Shown here piece after piece: positions 26,245 to 36,991 of a stretch of DNA of 64,000 nt (the stretch's first letter is position 1; each line of letters starts with the position of its first letter). The notes beneath the pieces are model-generated. The model ran no database searches. It was given only the letters and a program-made list of their open reading frames with translations, and was not told where the DNA came from. The position numbers and the translations under genes were made by a program. The stretch is from Xenophilus aerolatus (GTDB lineage: Bacteria > Pseudomonadota > Gammaproteobacteria > Burkholderiales > Burkholderiaceae_C), in NCBI GenBank assembly GCA_030418545.1, contig QAIB01000002.1, positions 682,001 through 746,000 on the forward strand. The letters run 5' to 3'.

Positions 26245-27585
26245 ATGCCCTTCCGAATTGCTACGTTTTTGATGGCGTCCTGCGCAGGTGGGGCGGGCGT
26301 CGGCGTCATATTCGGCTGGAGATTCCTGTGGATCGGCGCCTGGGCCGGCGCGCTGGCCTGGCTGCTGCTCGACGCCTGGCGTGCACAGCGCCTCCTGCTG
26401 GCGCTGCGCGATGACGCGGTCGGGCTGCCTTCGCGCGGGCCGGGGGTCTGGGGCGAGCTGGCCGAGCGCATCCGCAAGCTGCTGCGCACGCGGGAGCAGC
26501 AGACGCGGCAGGCCGAAGATCGGCTGCACGAATTCCTCGAAGCCATCCAGGCCTCGCCCAACGGCGTGGTGCTGATCGACGAACAGGGCCGCATCGAGTG
26601 GTGCAATCAGACAGCGGCCTCGCAGCTGGGCATCGATGCCGAACGCGACCTGCAGCAGCACCTGGCCAACCTGGTGCGCGACCCCGCCTTCGTGGCCTAC
26701 CTCGCGTCCTGGAACTACAGCCGCGACGTGGTCATCGATGCGCCGTCGATGCAGACCGGGCCGCACGGCAAGCTCATGCGCCTGTCGGTGCAGGTGCATC
26801 CCTATGCCGGCAACCGGCGGCTGCTGCTGACGCGCGACATCACGGCGCTGGAACAGGCCGACGCCATGCGGCGCGACTTCGTCGCCAACGTGTCGCACGA
26901 GATCCGCACGCCCCTCACGGTGCTGACCGGCTTCGTCGAGACGCTGCAGAGCCTGCCGCTGGAGGCCGACGAGCGCAGCCGCTACCTCGGCCTCATGGGC
27001 CAGCAGGCGCAGCGGATGGGCACGCTGGTGCAGGACCTGCTGACGCTGTCGCGCCTGGAAGGCAGCGCCGCGCCACCGATGAACCAGTGGACGCGCGTGC
27101 GCGCGCTGTTGGCGCACTGCGAGGACGAAGCGCGCGGCCTGTCGGAGCGGCTGTCGGCGCAGGGGCACCGGCTCTTCTTCGCCGTCGAGACCGATTCGGA
27201 GATCTCGGGTGCGGCCACCGAGCTGCAGAGCGCCATGTCCAACCTGGTGAGCAACGCCGTGCGTTACACCCCGCCGGGTGGCGAGGTGACGGTGACCTGG
27301 CGCATGCTGCCCGACGGCCGCGGCGAGTTCGCAGTGCGCGACACCGGGCCGGGCATCGCGGCCGAGCACATCCCGCGGCTGACCGAACGCTTCTACCGCG
27401 TCGACCGCAGCCGTTCGCGCGAGACGGGCGGCACCGGCCTGGGGCTGGCGATCGTCAAGCACATCGCGCAGCGGCACGGCGCGCAATTGCGCATCGAGAG
27501 CACGCCGGGGCAGGGCTCGCGCTTCGCGCTGCTGTTCCCGGTCACGCGGCTGCGGCCGGCGCGGCCGGTGAGCGTGAACGCCTGA
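26245..27585 (+). CDS. phoR: Phosphate-regulon sensor histidine kinase PhoR
   Basis: 446 residues. Two closely spaced N-terminal membrane segments (about 5-45) with hardly any periplasmic loop, a PAS domain (about 90-200), the dimerisation box with phospho-acceptor His218 (NVSHEIRTPL), and the ATPase domain (N box NLVSNAVRYTPPGG, G boxes DTGPGIAAEHIP and GGTGLGLAIVKHI). This is the usual PhoR build, which senses phosphate through Pst and PhoU. It begins 90 bases after phoB. Its last 44 bases overlap the convergent MATE gene. Confidence 0.95.
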   Translation: MPFRIATFLMASCAGGAGVGVIFGWRFLWIGAWAGALAWLLLDAWRAQRLLLALRDDAVGLPSRGPGVWGELAERIRKLLRTREQQTRQAEDRLHEFLEAIQASPNGVVLIDEQGRIEWCNQTAASQLGIDAERDLQQHLANLVRDPAFVAYLASWNYSRDVVIDAPSMQTGPHGKLMRLSVQVHPYAGNRRLLLTRDITALEQADAMRRDFVANVSHEIRTPLTVLTGFVETLQSLPLEADERSRYLGLMGQQAQRMGTLVQDLLTLSRLEGSAAPPMNQWTRVRALLAHCEDEARGLSERLSAQGHRLFFAVETDSEISGAATELQSAMSNLVSNAVRYTPPGGEVTVTWRMLPDGRGEFAVRDTGPGIAAEHIPRLTERFYRVDRSRSRETGGTGLGLAIVKHIAQRHGAQLRIESTPGQGSRFALLFPVTRLRPARPVSVNA

Positions 27586-28927
27586 GAACCCACGCCAGCA
27601 GCACCAGGAAGACGAGGGCCGTCAGTCCGAGCGCCGCGGCGCTCATGATCCAGAAGGCCAGCGGCGAGCGCATCGCCGCGACCGGGCCGAGCCCGTGGTA
27701 CGCCAGCAGGTAGCTGCCGGCCAGCCCCAGCCCCCACAGCAAGGCACAGTAGATGACCAGCGGCAGCACCGTGACGCGGTAGCAGCGCAGCACGAACACG
27801 CACATCGTCTGCGTCGCATCGGCCAGGTGGTAGGCGGCCGTGGCCAGCAGCAGCGTCGCGGCCAGCGCGACCACCTCGGGGTTGGTCGAGTACAACCCCG
27901 CCAGCGGCAGGCGTGCCAGGGCCATGGTGCCGGCGGCGACCAGCGAGCAGCCCAGCGCCAGCTCGAAGCCCAGGCGGCAGGCATGGCGCGCCCTCGCGGC
28001 ATCGCCTGCACCGAGCCAGTAGCTCACACGCGCGCTGGTCGCGAGGCCCAGCGACAGGGGTGCCATGTAGGCCACGGCGGTGAGGTTCGAGGCGATCTGG
28101 TGGGCCGCCGCCGCAGTGGTTCCCAGCCGCGCGATGAAAAGGGCCATCAGCGTGAAGGAGGTGACCTCCACCAGCACCGACAGCCCGCCGGGCACGCCCA
28201 GCCGCGCGAATTGCCGCAGCTGTGCCCAGTCCGGCGGCTCCGGGCGCCGCCACAGCGCGAAGCTGCGGTACAGCGGCTCGGTGCGCAGCAGCCAGACCGC
28301 CATGCCGAGCATCAGCCAGTTGACGGCCAGCGTCGCGAGGCCGCAGCCCAGCAGGCCGAGCGCCGGCACACCCAGGCCCCCGAAGGTCAGCAGGACCGAC
28401 AGGGGCAGCTTCACGGCCAGCGACCCGAGTTGCAGCCAGGTCACCAGCTGCGGGCGGCCCAGGGCCTGGTTGAGCGTGCTGTAGAGCCGGAACAGCAACG
28501 CGGGTGGCAGGGCGAGGGCCAGCACGCCGAGGTAGCGCGCGACGTCGGCCTGCATGGCCTCGGGCACCTGCGTCCAGCGCAGCAGGGGTTGCGGGAAGAG
28601 CAGCACCGCCATGCCCAACACGATGGCCGCGCCGCACAGGTACAGCGACTGGCGCACCGAGCGTCCCATGTCGTGCCCGCGCCCGGCGCCGTGCAGCTCG
28701 GCCCAGATCGGCAGCAGCGCCTGGAGCGCACCCATCAGCGAAACGAACACGCTGATGAAGATGGCGGCCCCGACCGACAGCGCGGCCAGCGCGTTCTCGG
28801 CGAAGCGGCCGGCGACGATGGTGTCGGTGACGCCGAAGGCCATCACCGCGAGCTGTCCCACCAGCACGGTGCCGGCGTGGCGGGCGATGGTGGCGCGCTC
28901 GCCCGTGCCGCAACGGATGGCGTTCAC
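27542..28927 (-). CDS. MATE family efflux transporter
   Basis: 461 residues from GTG 28927, with about twelve membrane segments. The two-fold MATE repeat is recognisable: AVMAFGVTDTIVAGRF in the first half and LMALFIARLGTTAAAAHQIASNL in the second. Probably a sodium- or proton-coupled exporter of cationic compounds (NorM-like). It overlaps the 3' end of phoR by 44 bases tail-to-tail and starts seven bases after the stop of the upstream membrane protein gene, suggesting an operon with it. Confidence 0.9.
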   Translation of the reverse strand: MNAIRCGTGERATIARHAGTVLVGQLAVMAFGVTDTIVAGRFAENALAALSVGAAIFISVFVSLMGALQALLPIWAELHGAGRGHDMGRSVRQSLYLCGAAIVLGMAVLLFPQPLLRWTQVPEAMQADVARYLGVLALALPPALLFRLYSTLNQALGRPQLVTWLQLGSLAVKLPLSVLLTFGGLGVPALGLLGCGLATLAVNWLMLGMAVWLLRTEPLYRSFALWRRPEPPDWAQLRQFARLGVPGGLSVLVEVTSFTLMALFIARLGTTAAAAHQIASNLTAVAYMAPLSLGLATSARVSYWLGAGDAARARHACRLGFELALGCSLVAAGTMALARLPLAGLYSTNPEVVALAATLLLATAAYHLADATQTMCVFVLRCYRVTVLPLVIYCALLWGLGLAGSYLLAYHGLGPVAAMRSPLAFWIMSAAALGLTALVFLVLLAWVLRRSRSPAAPAAAA

Positions 28928-28934
28928 GGCGATG

Positions 28935-30668
28935 TCACTGGGCCGCCGGCGCGCGCTGGTACAGCAGCAGGTCGTCGTTGGGGTTGGTCGTGCGTCGGAA
29001 GGTGCCGATCAGGCGCCAGTCCTCCAGGTTCACGATGTGGTGCAGCAGGCTCACGACCTCGGGCTTGACGATCAGCCAGTCGCACGGCGTGTGGGAGTTG
29101 ATCGGTTGCAGGTCGTAGCCCGCGTGGTGGCGCAGCGCGGCGATCTGCGCGCGGCCCACGCCCAGCTCGGCCACGCAGCGCGTGGGGCCGGTGCGCTGGG
29201 CGATGGCTCGCACCTGGGGCGCGTAGCTCAGGGCGTGGTCGAGCGCGGGCAGCCACAGCGTCATGAGCAGCATCCAGCACAGCGTCACGCCGCCGGCCGG
29301 CAGCACCAACGTCTTCCACAGCGCCGCACGGTGGCGGCCGGTGCGCCATCGCACGAGCCAGCACCAGACCAGCGTGGCGAGCACGGCCAGCACGAACACC
29401 AGCGGCGAGAACTCCGCCACGTGGCCGGGCGCCAGGCGCGCGATGCTGGCCGCCATCTTGGGCGGCGTGCCGGTCTGCATGGCGATCCAGTACAGCCAGA
29501 TCAGCACGGCCGAGCCGCTGAAGAACAGCAGCGTGAACCAGTCGATCAGCGCCGACACGCTGCGCCGGAAGGTGGGCAGCGCGAAGGCGGCCAGCGTGGC
29601 CAGGGCCGGCAGGGCCAGCAGCAGCGAGCGATCCGCGAAGTCGGTCAGCAGGGTCGCGGCCACCGGCACCAGCATGAACCACAGCGGCAGTGCGACATGG
29701 CGGGCGCCGAGCTGCCGGCGCCAGCGCCACAGCGTCCATACGGCCAGCGGCCAGGCCGGCCAGGTGAACCAGATGAACAGCTTGATGAGGCTGCGCCAGT
29801 CCAGCCAGGCCGACACGCCGGGGTGCGAACCGGGCAGGGCGATGCGCCAGTGGACCTGCTTGAGCGCGACCGCGACCACGAGCGCGATCGCCACCGCGAG
29901 GGCGATGCCGGCGATGGCGGGCCAGCCGAAGGTCGGTGCGGGGTCGCTGCTGTCGTCACGCGCGGCGGCCCGGTGTTCGCGAAGCGCGAGCCACAGCGCG
30001 CCAAGGCCCAGCGCCAGCCCGAGCGAGGGCGCGCCGCTCAGCGCCAGCCCGAGGCTGCCGACGGCCAGCCCGACCAGCGGCCCGGTGCGACGGTAGGGCA
30101 GAGCGGCGACGCCGTAGAACAGACAGGCCACGAAGAACAGCTGCGCAAGGGCGGGCGTGGTCTCGTGGCCCAGTTGGGCCAGACCCAGGCTGGCGATGAG
30201 CGCGAGCAGGCCGCCGTCGGCCATGGCGCGTGCGTAGTCGGTGGGGCGCGCCTCGCCGCCGAAGGCGAAGGCCACGGGCTGCGCGCGCGGCGTGCGGGCC
30301 AGGTAGTACACGGCGTACCAGGTGGCCGTGAAGGTGCCCCACAGCATCAGGGCGAACACGATGCGCACGGCCAGGTCCGGCCGCAGCCAGGGAGCCAGCT
30401 GGATCGCCCAGGCGCCGAGCCAGTAAGGCAGCAGTGCGGGCGTCTCGGGGCGCAGGCCCAGCAGCAGGGGGTCGAACCAGCGACCGATGCCCGCGGTGTT
30501 CTGCGCCAGCGCCGCCATGTAGCCGAAGGCGGTCACGTCGGCGCTCTTCCACGGGCCGCGGCCCAGCAGGCCCGGCATCAGGTAGGCCGCGCACAGCATC
30601 AGCAGCGCGACGCGCGGCAGGCGGCGCACGGCATTCTGGGCAACGATGGCAGGCGTGGGCTGATTCAA
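28935..30668 (-). CDS. ArnT-like glycosyltransferase family membrane protein
   Basis: 577 residues from a TTG start at 30668. About twelve membrane helices, with the GPWKSADVTAFGYMAALAQN segment in the first loop typical of the PMT/ArnT (GT-83) superfamily, whose members move sugars from polyprenyl phosphate carriers. A soluble C-terminal part of about 90 residues follows. Sugar and acceptor cannot be inferred, and no lipid-A-modification genes are nearby. Probably co-transcribed with the MATE gene. Confidence 0.75.
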   Translation of the reverse strand: MNQPTPAIVAQNAVRRLPRVALLMLCAAYLMPGLLGRGPWKSADVTAFGYMAALAQNTAGIGRWFDPLLLGLRPETPALLPYWLGAWAIQLAPWLRPDLAVRIVFALMLWGTFTATWYAVYYLARTPRAQPVAFAFGGEARPTDYARAMADGGLLALIASLGLAQLGHETTPALAQLFFVACLFYGVAALPYRRTGPLVGLAVGSLGLALSGAPSLGLALGLGALWLALREHRAAARDDSSDPAPTFGWPAIAGIALAVAIALVVAVALKQVHWRIALPGSHPGVSAWLDWRSLIKLFIWFTWPAWPLAVWTLWRWRRQLGARHVALPLWFMLVPVAATLLTDFADRSLLLALPALATLAAFALPTFRRSVSALIDWFTLLFFSGSAVLIWLYWIAMQTGTPPKMAASIARLAPGHVAEFSPLVFVLAVLATLVWCWLVRWRTGRHRAALWKTLVLPAGGVTLCWMLLMTLWLPALDHALSYAPQVRAIAQRTGPTRCVAELGVGRAQIAALRHHAGYDLQPINSHTPCDWLIVKPEVVSLLHHIVNLEDWRLIGTFRRTTNPNDDLLLYQRAPAAQ

Positions 30669-30785
30669 CGGGACCGGGCGTCGTCGCGGACGACGGTGGA
30701 AAACAACATGAAAAAGGTCAGCGCGGTCACCCGGGCTGCCCGTTGCACATCCGGCGGCCGGCGTGCAGGTGGTCGGCGAAGAAGC

Positions 30786-31049
30786 TTACTTCGACAGCGC
30801 GGTCTTGCCGAACTTGTTGCGGAAGCGCTCCACACGGCCGCCCATGTTGTCGACGGACTTCTGGGTGCCGGTGTAGAAGGGGTGCGACTCGCTCGAGGTG
30901 TCGAGCTTGAACAGCGGCAGCTCGCGGCCGTCGTCGGTCTTGCCGGTTTCCTTGGTGTTCACGCACGAACGCGTCACGAACTTGAAACCGTTGGAGAGGT
31001 CCACGAAAAGGACTTCGCGGTAATCGGGGTGGATGCCGTCTTTGGCCAT
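30786..31049 (-). CDS. rpmE2: 50S ribosomal protein L31 type B
   Basis: 87 residues. [22 protein letters not shown] and the [23 protein letters not shown] end are characteristic. The zinc-binding CxxC pair of type A L31 is absent, so this is the zinc-independent (YkgM-like) form. ATG 31049 follows AAGGAAAAGACC. A candidate promoter lies about 120-150 bases upstream. Confidence 0.96.
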   Translation of the reverse strand: MAKDGIHPDYREVLFVDLSNGFKFVTRSCVNTKETGKTDDGRELPLFKLDTSSESHPFYTGTQKSVDNMGGRVERFRNKFGKTALSK

Positions 31050-31167
31050 GGTCTTTTCCTTGAGGGTCGATGCGAGAGCCACATCTGCCAGAAGCGCCGG
31101 ACCGAAGGCCTGGGGGCAGCTGGCATGCCGGCGGTGTGCCGGGTGCACTTTTCGCGGGAAGCCTTCG

Positions 31168-31198
31168 ATTATCGCATACTGGCCGCGTCTGTCGTCAA
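31168..31198 (-). promoter_or_regulatory. Candidate rpmE2 promoter
   Basis: On the minus strand TTGACG (31198-31193) and GATAAT (31173-31168) are good -35 and -10 hexamers, though the 19-base spacer is long. They would leave a leader of about 110 bases before the rpmE2 ATG. The region is A/T-rich relative to its surroundings. Confidence 0.4.
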
Positions 31199-31210
31199 TT
31201 TCCTGCCGCC

Positions 31211-32305
31211 ATGCCCGCTCCCGACCCGCACTCCGCCGCTTCTTCGGCCAGCCCTGCGCCCCTTCGCGTGGGCCTGGTCGGCTTCGGCTTCGCCGGCCAG
31301 ACCTTCCACGCACCGGTGATCTCGGCCGTGCCCGGTCTCGTGCTGGCCGCCGTTGCCAGTTCGCATCCGCACAAGGTGCACGCGGCCTGGCCCGGCGTGG
31401 CGGTGGTGCCCGACGTCGATGCGCTGGTGGCCCGGCCGGACATCGACCTCGTGGTGGTCGCGACGCCCAACGCCCAGCACCATCCGGTGGCGCGGCAGGC
31501 GCTGCTGGCCGGCAAGCACGTCGTCGTCGACAAGCCGTTCACGCTCGACGCCGCCCAGGCGCGCGAACTGGCAGAACTCGCGCGCCAACGCGGCCGCGTG
31601 CTCACGGTCTACCAGAACCGCCGCTGGGACGCGGATTTCCTGACCCTGCGTGGCCTGCTGGCGCAGGGGGCGGTCGGCCGGCCGGTGTATTTCGAGTCGC
31701 ACTTCGACCGCTTTCGCCCCGAGGTGCGCGAGCGCTGGCGCGAGCAGGCCGTGCCGGGTGCCGGGCTGTGGGTGGACCTGGGCTCGCACCTGCTGGACCA
31801 AGCGCTGCAACTGTTCGGGCCGCCCGACACGCTGCAGCTCGACACTGCGGCGCTGCGCGACGGTGCCCAGGTCGAGGACTATTTCCACGCCGTGCTGCGC
31901 TACGAGAACGGCCCGGCAGCGCCGCTGCGGGTGGTGCTGCATGCGACGACCCTGGCAGCGCATGCCGCGCCGCGCTACCTGTTGCACGGCAGCGCGGGCA
32001 GCTACGTCAAGCAGGGTGTCGATCCGCAGGAGGACGCACTGCGCACCGGCGCATCACCGCGTGGCGACGCCTGGGGCATCGATCCGCTGGAGGGGCAGTG
32101 GGTGCGCCCGGCCGCCGATGGACATCCCGTCACGCAGGCCGTGCCGAACGTGCGTGGCGACTACACGCGCTACTACGCGATGGTGCGCGATGCGATCCGG
32201 CTCGAAAGGCCGGCACCGGTCTCCCTCGAAGAAGCGGTCGAACTGATGGAGTGGCTCGACCTCGGCCGACGCAGTGCGATCGAAGGGCGGGCGCTGAGTG
32301 GCTGA
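31211..32305 (+). CDS. Gfo/Idh/MocA family oxidoreductase
   Basis: 364 residues from ATG 31211. The N-terminal Rossmann fold has [15 protein letters not shown], and the catalytic-region motif [11 protein letters not shown] (the family's EKP-type motif with the conserved lysine) follows [13 protein letters not shown]. The C-terminal alpha/beta domain carries [20 protein letters not shown](P)-dependent dehydrogenase acting on a sugar-like or cyclitol substrate. The order and sequence resemble YdgJ-type proteins, but substrate is not deducible. Confidence 0.9.
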   Translation: MPAPDPHSAASSASPAPLRVGLVGFGFAGQTFHAPVISAVPGLVLAAVASSHPHKVHAAWPGVAVVPDVDALVARPDIDLVVVATPNAQHHPVARQALLAGKHVVVDKPFTLDAAQARELAELARQRGRVLTVYQNRRWDADFLTLRGLLAQGAVGRPVYFESHFDRFRPEVRERWREQAVPGAGLWVDLGSHLLDQALQLFGPPDTLQLDTAALRDGAQVEDYFHAVLRYENGPAAPLRVVLHATTLAAHAAPRYLLHGSAGSYVKQGVDPQEDALRTGASPRGDAWGIDPLEGQWVRPAADGHPVTQAVPNVRGDYTRYYAMVRDAIRLERPAPVSLEEAVELMEWLDLGRRSAIEGRALSG

Positions 32306-32312
32306 AAAGAGA

Positions 32313-32334
32313 AAACCCGCCCTCGGGCGGGTTT
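32313..32334. terminator. Bidirectional terminator between MocA-type gene and rho
   Basis: A perfect 10-bp stem (AAACCCGCCC with its complement) around a 2-nt centre, between the convergent MocA-type gene and rho. On the minus strand it is followed by TCTCTTTTC, so it chiefly terminates rho, and it may serve both directions. Confidence 0.8.
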
Positions 32335-32363
32335 CGCTGCGGACGCACGGCAGGCGGCGGCGA

Positions 32364-33629
<1,266 letters not shown>

Positions 33630-33772
33630 GGAATGACCCCGTGGGGGGAATTCTGGAATGTCTGCGGGAGGGGAGGGGTTTGCGGCGGGGCGAGATTGAT
33701 GCCCTGCAAACCTTGGAATTCGACCGGGCTTGGGTGAGGCCGGTGAGTGCGAGAGATTATGACAGGAAAAAA

Positions 33773-33802
33773 GAACGGCCGGGCATTGCGCGCCGGCCGT
33801 TC
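33773..33802 (-). terminator. trxA terminator
   Basis: Arms GAACGGCCGG and CCGGCCGTTC, each 10 bases, directly downstream of trxA. On the minus strand the stem is followed by TTTTTTCC. A classical intrinsic terminator separating trxA from rho. Confidence 0.88.
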
Positions 33803-33821
33803 GTGGAAGCCTGAAAAGCCT

Positions 33822-34154
33822 TCAGGCCAGTTGCTGGTCGATGAAGGCCGTGAGTTGCGCCTTGCTCATGGCGCCGACCTTGGTGGCGGCGAGCTGGCCG
33901 TTCTTGAAGACCATGAGCGTCGGGATGCCGCGGATGCCGAACTTGGCGGGAATGTCGCGGTTCTCGTCCACGTTCATCTTGGCGATCTGCAGCTTGCCTT
34001 CGTAGGTGGCGGAGACGTCGTCCAGGATGGGGGCGATCATCTTGCAGGGACCGCACCATTCGGCCCAGTAGTCCACGAGCACGGGCTTGTCGGATTGCAG
34101 GACGTCGGCTTCGAAAGAAGAATCGGAAACGTGCTTGATGAGTTCGCTGGCCAT
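33822..34154 (-). CDS. trxA: Thioredoxin 1
   Basis: 110 residues from ATG 34154 (preceded by AAGGAACAG); the longer open frame upstream is not thioredoxin-like. Active site WCGPC with Cys34 and Cys37, buried Asp in VDYW, and cis-proline in [11 protein letters not shown]. General cytoplasmic disulphide reductase. It is followed by a strong terminator and then rho, the trxA-rho order common in Proteobacteria. Confidence 0.97.
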   Translation of the reverse strand: MASELIKHVSDSSFEADVLQSDKPVLVDYWAEWCGPCKMIAPILDDVSATYEGKLQIAKMNVDENRDIPAKFGIRGIPTLMVFKNGQLAATKVGAMSKAQLTAFIDQQLA

Positions 34155-34294
34155 GGGCTGTTCCTTAGCGCTGTGTGTGGTTGCGGTGCAGCTACAGTGC
34201 GGGCCATTGTGACAGAAACCAAGAGCCGGCGTGCCCTGCGGGCAGGCTATGGCGGCGATAGCTTTCCCCCTCGTCGCGCCCTGCGCTGCACCGC

Positions 34295-36991
34295 ATGAAT
34301 GCTGCCCCGAACGACCCCGCGCGTGCGCTGTGGTGCGACCCGGCGCAAGGCCTGGTCGCACGCATCGCCGCGCACATCGCGCAGCATGGGCTGCACCCCG
34401 CGCGCACCGTCGTGCTGGTGCCCTACGGCCAGTTGATCGCGATCGGGCGGGCGATGTGGGCGCAGTGCGGCAATGCCGGCTTCGCGCCGCGCTTCGAGAC
34501 CACGCGCAACTGGGCGCGCAGCGCGGGCGGCTTCGTGCCGGCGGAGGACGACATTGCCTTCGACATGGCGCGCGACCTGCTCACCGCGCAATCCCTGTTG
34601 ACGCGTGCGGGCCAGGGCGGCCTGCGGCACGCACTGGCCGGCCGGCTGGTCGACATCGCGCAGCAGCTCGCCCCGTTGGCCGCCGCGCAGCCGCCGCAGC
34701 AACGTGCGGCCTGGGCGCAATCCGTACGCCCCGCGATCGATGCGGGCCGCGGCTCGACCTGGTTCGACACCGAGAGCGCGCTCAACGGCATCGCCTTGGC
34801 CTGGGTGGCCAGCTCGTCATACGCGACCGACGTGCTGCTCGAGGGCGCTGCGCTTGCGCAGGCCGACGCACTGATCGTGCTCGAGGGCCTGCAGGCCGAC
34901 CCGCTGACGCAGTCGCTCGCCGCGCTCTTCGGGACGCGGGTGCTGCGCCTCCCGATCGCCGCTGCGGTGCCCGAGGACGCGCCACTGGCGGCGCTGCATG
35001 CAGCCGACGACCCGGAGGACGAGGCCGAGCGCGCGACCGCGTGCGTCATGCAACGTGTCGCGGCCGGGCAGACGCCGGTGGCGCTGGTCGCCACCGACCG
35101 TGCCCTCACGCGCCGAATCGGCGCGCAACTCACGGCCCACGGCGTCGCGGTGCAGGACGAGACGGGCTGGAAGCTGTCCACCACGCGCGCGGCTGCGCAG
35201 GCCATGGCTGCGCTGCGCGCCTGCGCGCACGACGCGCGCAGCGACGAGGTACTCGACTGGCTGAAGAACGCGCCGCGCTGGCGTGGCGACGTGCTCGACG
35301 CGCTGGAGGTGCGCCTGCGCGACCGCGGGCTGCGCGACTGGAACGCCTGGTGCCACTTCATCGCGCAGGTGTCCGATGCCGAGGGCGCACGCGCAAGCGA
35401 TGCCGCGCTGGCGCAGCTCACGGCCGAGGTCGAGGCCTGCCGCGCCGCCCTGGCACGGCCGCGCCTGCAGGACGAGTGGCTGCGGGCGATGCGCGAGCTG
35501 CTACAGGCCGCGGACCAGTGGGACGCGCTGGTCGCCGACGCGGCCGGCATCGAGGTCGTCGGCGCGCTCTACCTCGACGAAGCGCCAGGCGAACTGCGCA
35601 GCGGCGGCGGGCGCAGCAGCCTGGTCGAGTTCAGCGCCTGGGCCCGCGACGTGCTCGAGGCGGCCAGCGTCGTCCTGGCCGTGCCCGGCATGGGCGAAGC
35701 CACGGTCACCGTGCTGCCGCTGGCGCAACTGCTGGGTCGCGCCTTCACCGCGGTCGTCATTCCCGGCTGCGACGACCAGCGCCTGCCTGCGAGCCCCGAG
35801 CCGCCCGGCGACTGGACCGAAGCGCAGCGCGCCGCCCTCGGCCTGCCATCGCGCGACATGCTGGCGCAGGCCCAGCGCGCCGCGTGGTCGCTGGCGCTGC
35901 AGGCCCCGGCCCTCGATCTGGTGTGGCGCCAGTTCGACGCGACGGGCGAACCGGTGCGGCCGAGCCCCTTCGTGCAGGCCCTGCGCCTGGCCGGCGGGAC
36001 GCAGGCCGCCGACGATCCTCGCGCGCTTGTCGCGGTCGCGCCGCAGCCCACGCACCCACCGCTGCCGCGCGGCGACGCGCTGCCGGTGACGCAGCTCTCG
36101 GCCAGCGCCTACGACGACCTGCGCCACTGCCCCTACCGCTTCTTCGCGCTTCGCCAACTGGGCCTGGCGCGCAGCGACGAGCTCGAAGGTGAGGTCGACA
36201 AGCGCGATTTCGGCAACTGGCTGCACGAGGTGCTGAACCACTTCCATGCCGCATTGAACGCGGCGCCGACGCCCGACCGGCGGGCGCGGGCAGCCATGAT
36301 TTCGACGGCATCCGAGCAGGCCACGCAGGCCATGGGCCTGTCCGAGGCGGACTTCCTGCCCTTTGCCGCCGCCTGGCCTGCGGTGCGCGAGGGCTACCTC
36401 GACTGGCTGGCCGCGCACGAGGCGGACGAGGGAGCCGTCTTCGAGCAGGCCGAGCCCCGGCTGGAGCAGCCCCTGGGCGACGTGCGCCTGGTCGGCCGGC
36501 TCGACCGGATCGACCGCCTGCGGGCCGACGGCCGCGCCTACGTCATCGACTACAAGACCGAGTCGCTCGACAGTTCGAAGCAGCGCGTGAAGGAGCCCTT
36601 CGAGGACACGCAGCTGGCCTTCTACGCCGCGCTGCTGGACGAGGACACGCTGCGCGCCGCCTACGTCAACGTCGGCGAGAAGGCCTCGGGCACGCAGACG
36701 GTGGAGCAGACCGAGGTGGTCGTGGCGCGCGATGCGCTTGTCGAAGGCATCCTGCACGACCTGCGCCGCATCGGCGAGGGCGCTGCGATGCCGGCATTGG
36801 GCGAGGGTGCCGTGTGCGAGTTCTGCGCCGCCCGGGGCTTGTGCCGCAAAGATTTCTGGATTGAAGAAGCCCCCCAGCTTTGCACTCCCTCCGGTCGTGT
36901 CACGCCACCCCCCGAGGGGGAGGCCGGCCGCCTTCGGAGCGGCCGGGCGTCGGCCGAGGACACGCCTCTTCGCCAGGAGGGCCAGCCGTGA
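34295..36991 (+). CDS. addB: AddB-like PD-(D/E)XK nuclease (double-strand-break repair)
   Basis: 898 residues. An inactive helicase-like N-terminal region leads to a C-terminal RecB-type nuclease: GRLDRIDRL, the catalytic VIDYKT, and QLAFYAALL. Four cysteines, one in RHCPYRFF before the nuclease and CEFCxxRGLC near the end, match the iron-sulphur staple of AddB. It should act with the downstream AddA-like helicase in end resection. The last ~38 residues (from about 861) are encoded by dispersed repeat family B and are probably not part of the fold. GTGA overlap couples it to addA. Confidence 0.83.
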   Translation: MNAAPNDPARALWCDPAQGLVARIAAHIAQHGLHPARTVVLVPYGQLIAIGRAMWAQCGNAGFAPRFETTRNWARSAGGFVPAEDDIAFDMARDLLTAQSLLTRAGQGGLRHALAGRLVDIAQQLAPLAAAQPPQQRAAWAQSVRPAIDAGRGSTWFDTESALNGIALAWVASSSYATDVLLEGAALAQADALIVLEGLQADPLTQSLAALFGTRVLRLPIAAAVPEDAPLAALHAADDPEDEAERATACVMQRVAAGQTPVALVATDRALTRRIGAQLTAHGVAVQDETGWKLSTTRAAAQAMAALRACAHDARSDEVLDWLKNAPRWRGDVLDALEVRLRDRGLRDWNAWCHFIAQVSDAEGARASDAALAQLTAEVEACRAALARPRLQDEWLRAMRELLQAADQWDALVADAAGIEVVGALYLDEAPGELRSGGGRSSLVEFSAWARDVLEAASVVLAVPGMGEATVTVLPLAQLLGRAFTAVVIPGCDDQRLPASPEPPGDWTEAQRAALGLPSRDMLAQAQRAAWSLALQAPALDLVWRQFDATGEPVRPSPFVQALRLAGGTQAADDPRALVAVAPQPTHPPLPRGDALPVTQLSASAYDDLRHCPYRFFALRQLGLARSDELEGEVDKRDFGNWLHEVLNHFHAALNAAPTPDRRARAAMISTASEQATQAMGLSEADFLPFAAAWPAVREGYLDWLAAHEADEGAVFEQAEPRLEQPLGDVRLVGRLDRIDRLRADGRAYVIDYKTESLDSSKQRVKEPFEDTQLAFYAALLDEDTLRAAYVNVGEKASGTQTVEQTEVVVARDALVEGILHDLRRIGEGAAMPALGEGAVCEFCAARGLCRKDFWIEEAPQLCTPSGRVTPPPEGEAGRLRSGRASAEDTPLRQEGQP
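36872..36984 (+). repeat. Dispersed repeat family B, copy 1 (3' end of addB)
   Basis: Contains ACCCCCCGAGGGGG followed by GGCCGCCTTCGG and CGGCCGGGCG, shared in pattern with copies at 40268, 48714 and 49366. It supplies the last ~38 codons of addB and runs up to the Shine-Dalgarno of addA. Confidence 0.7.
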
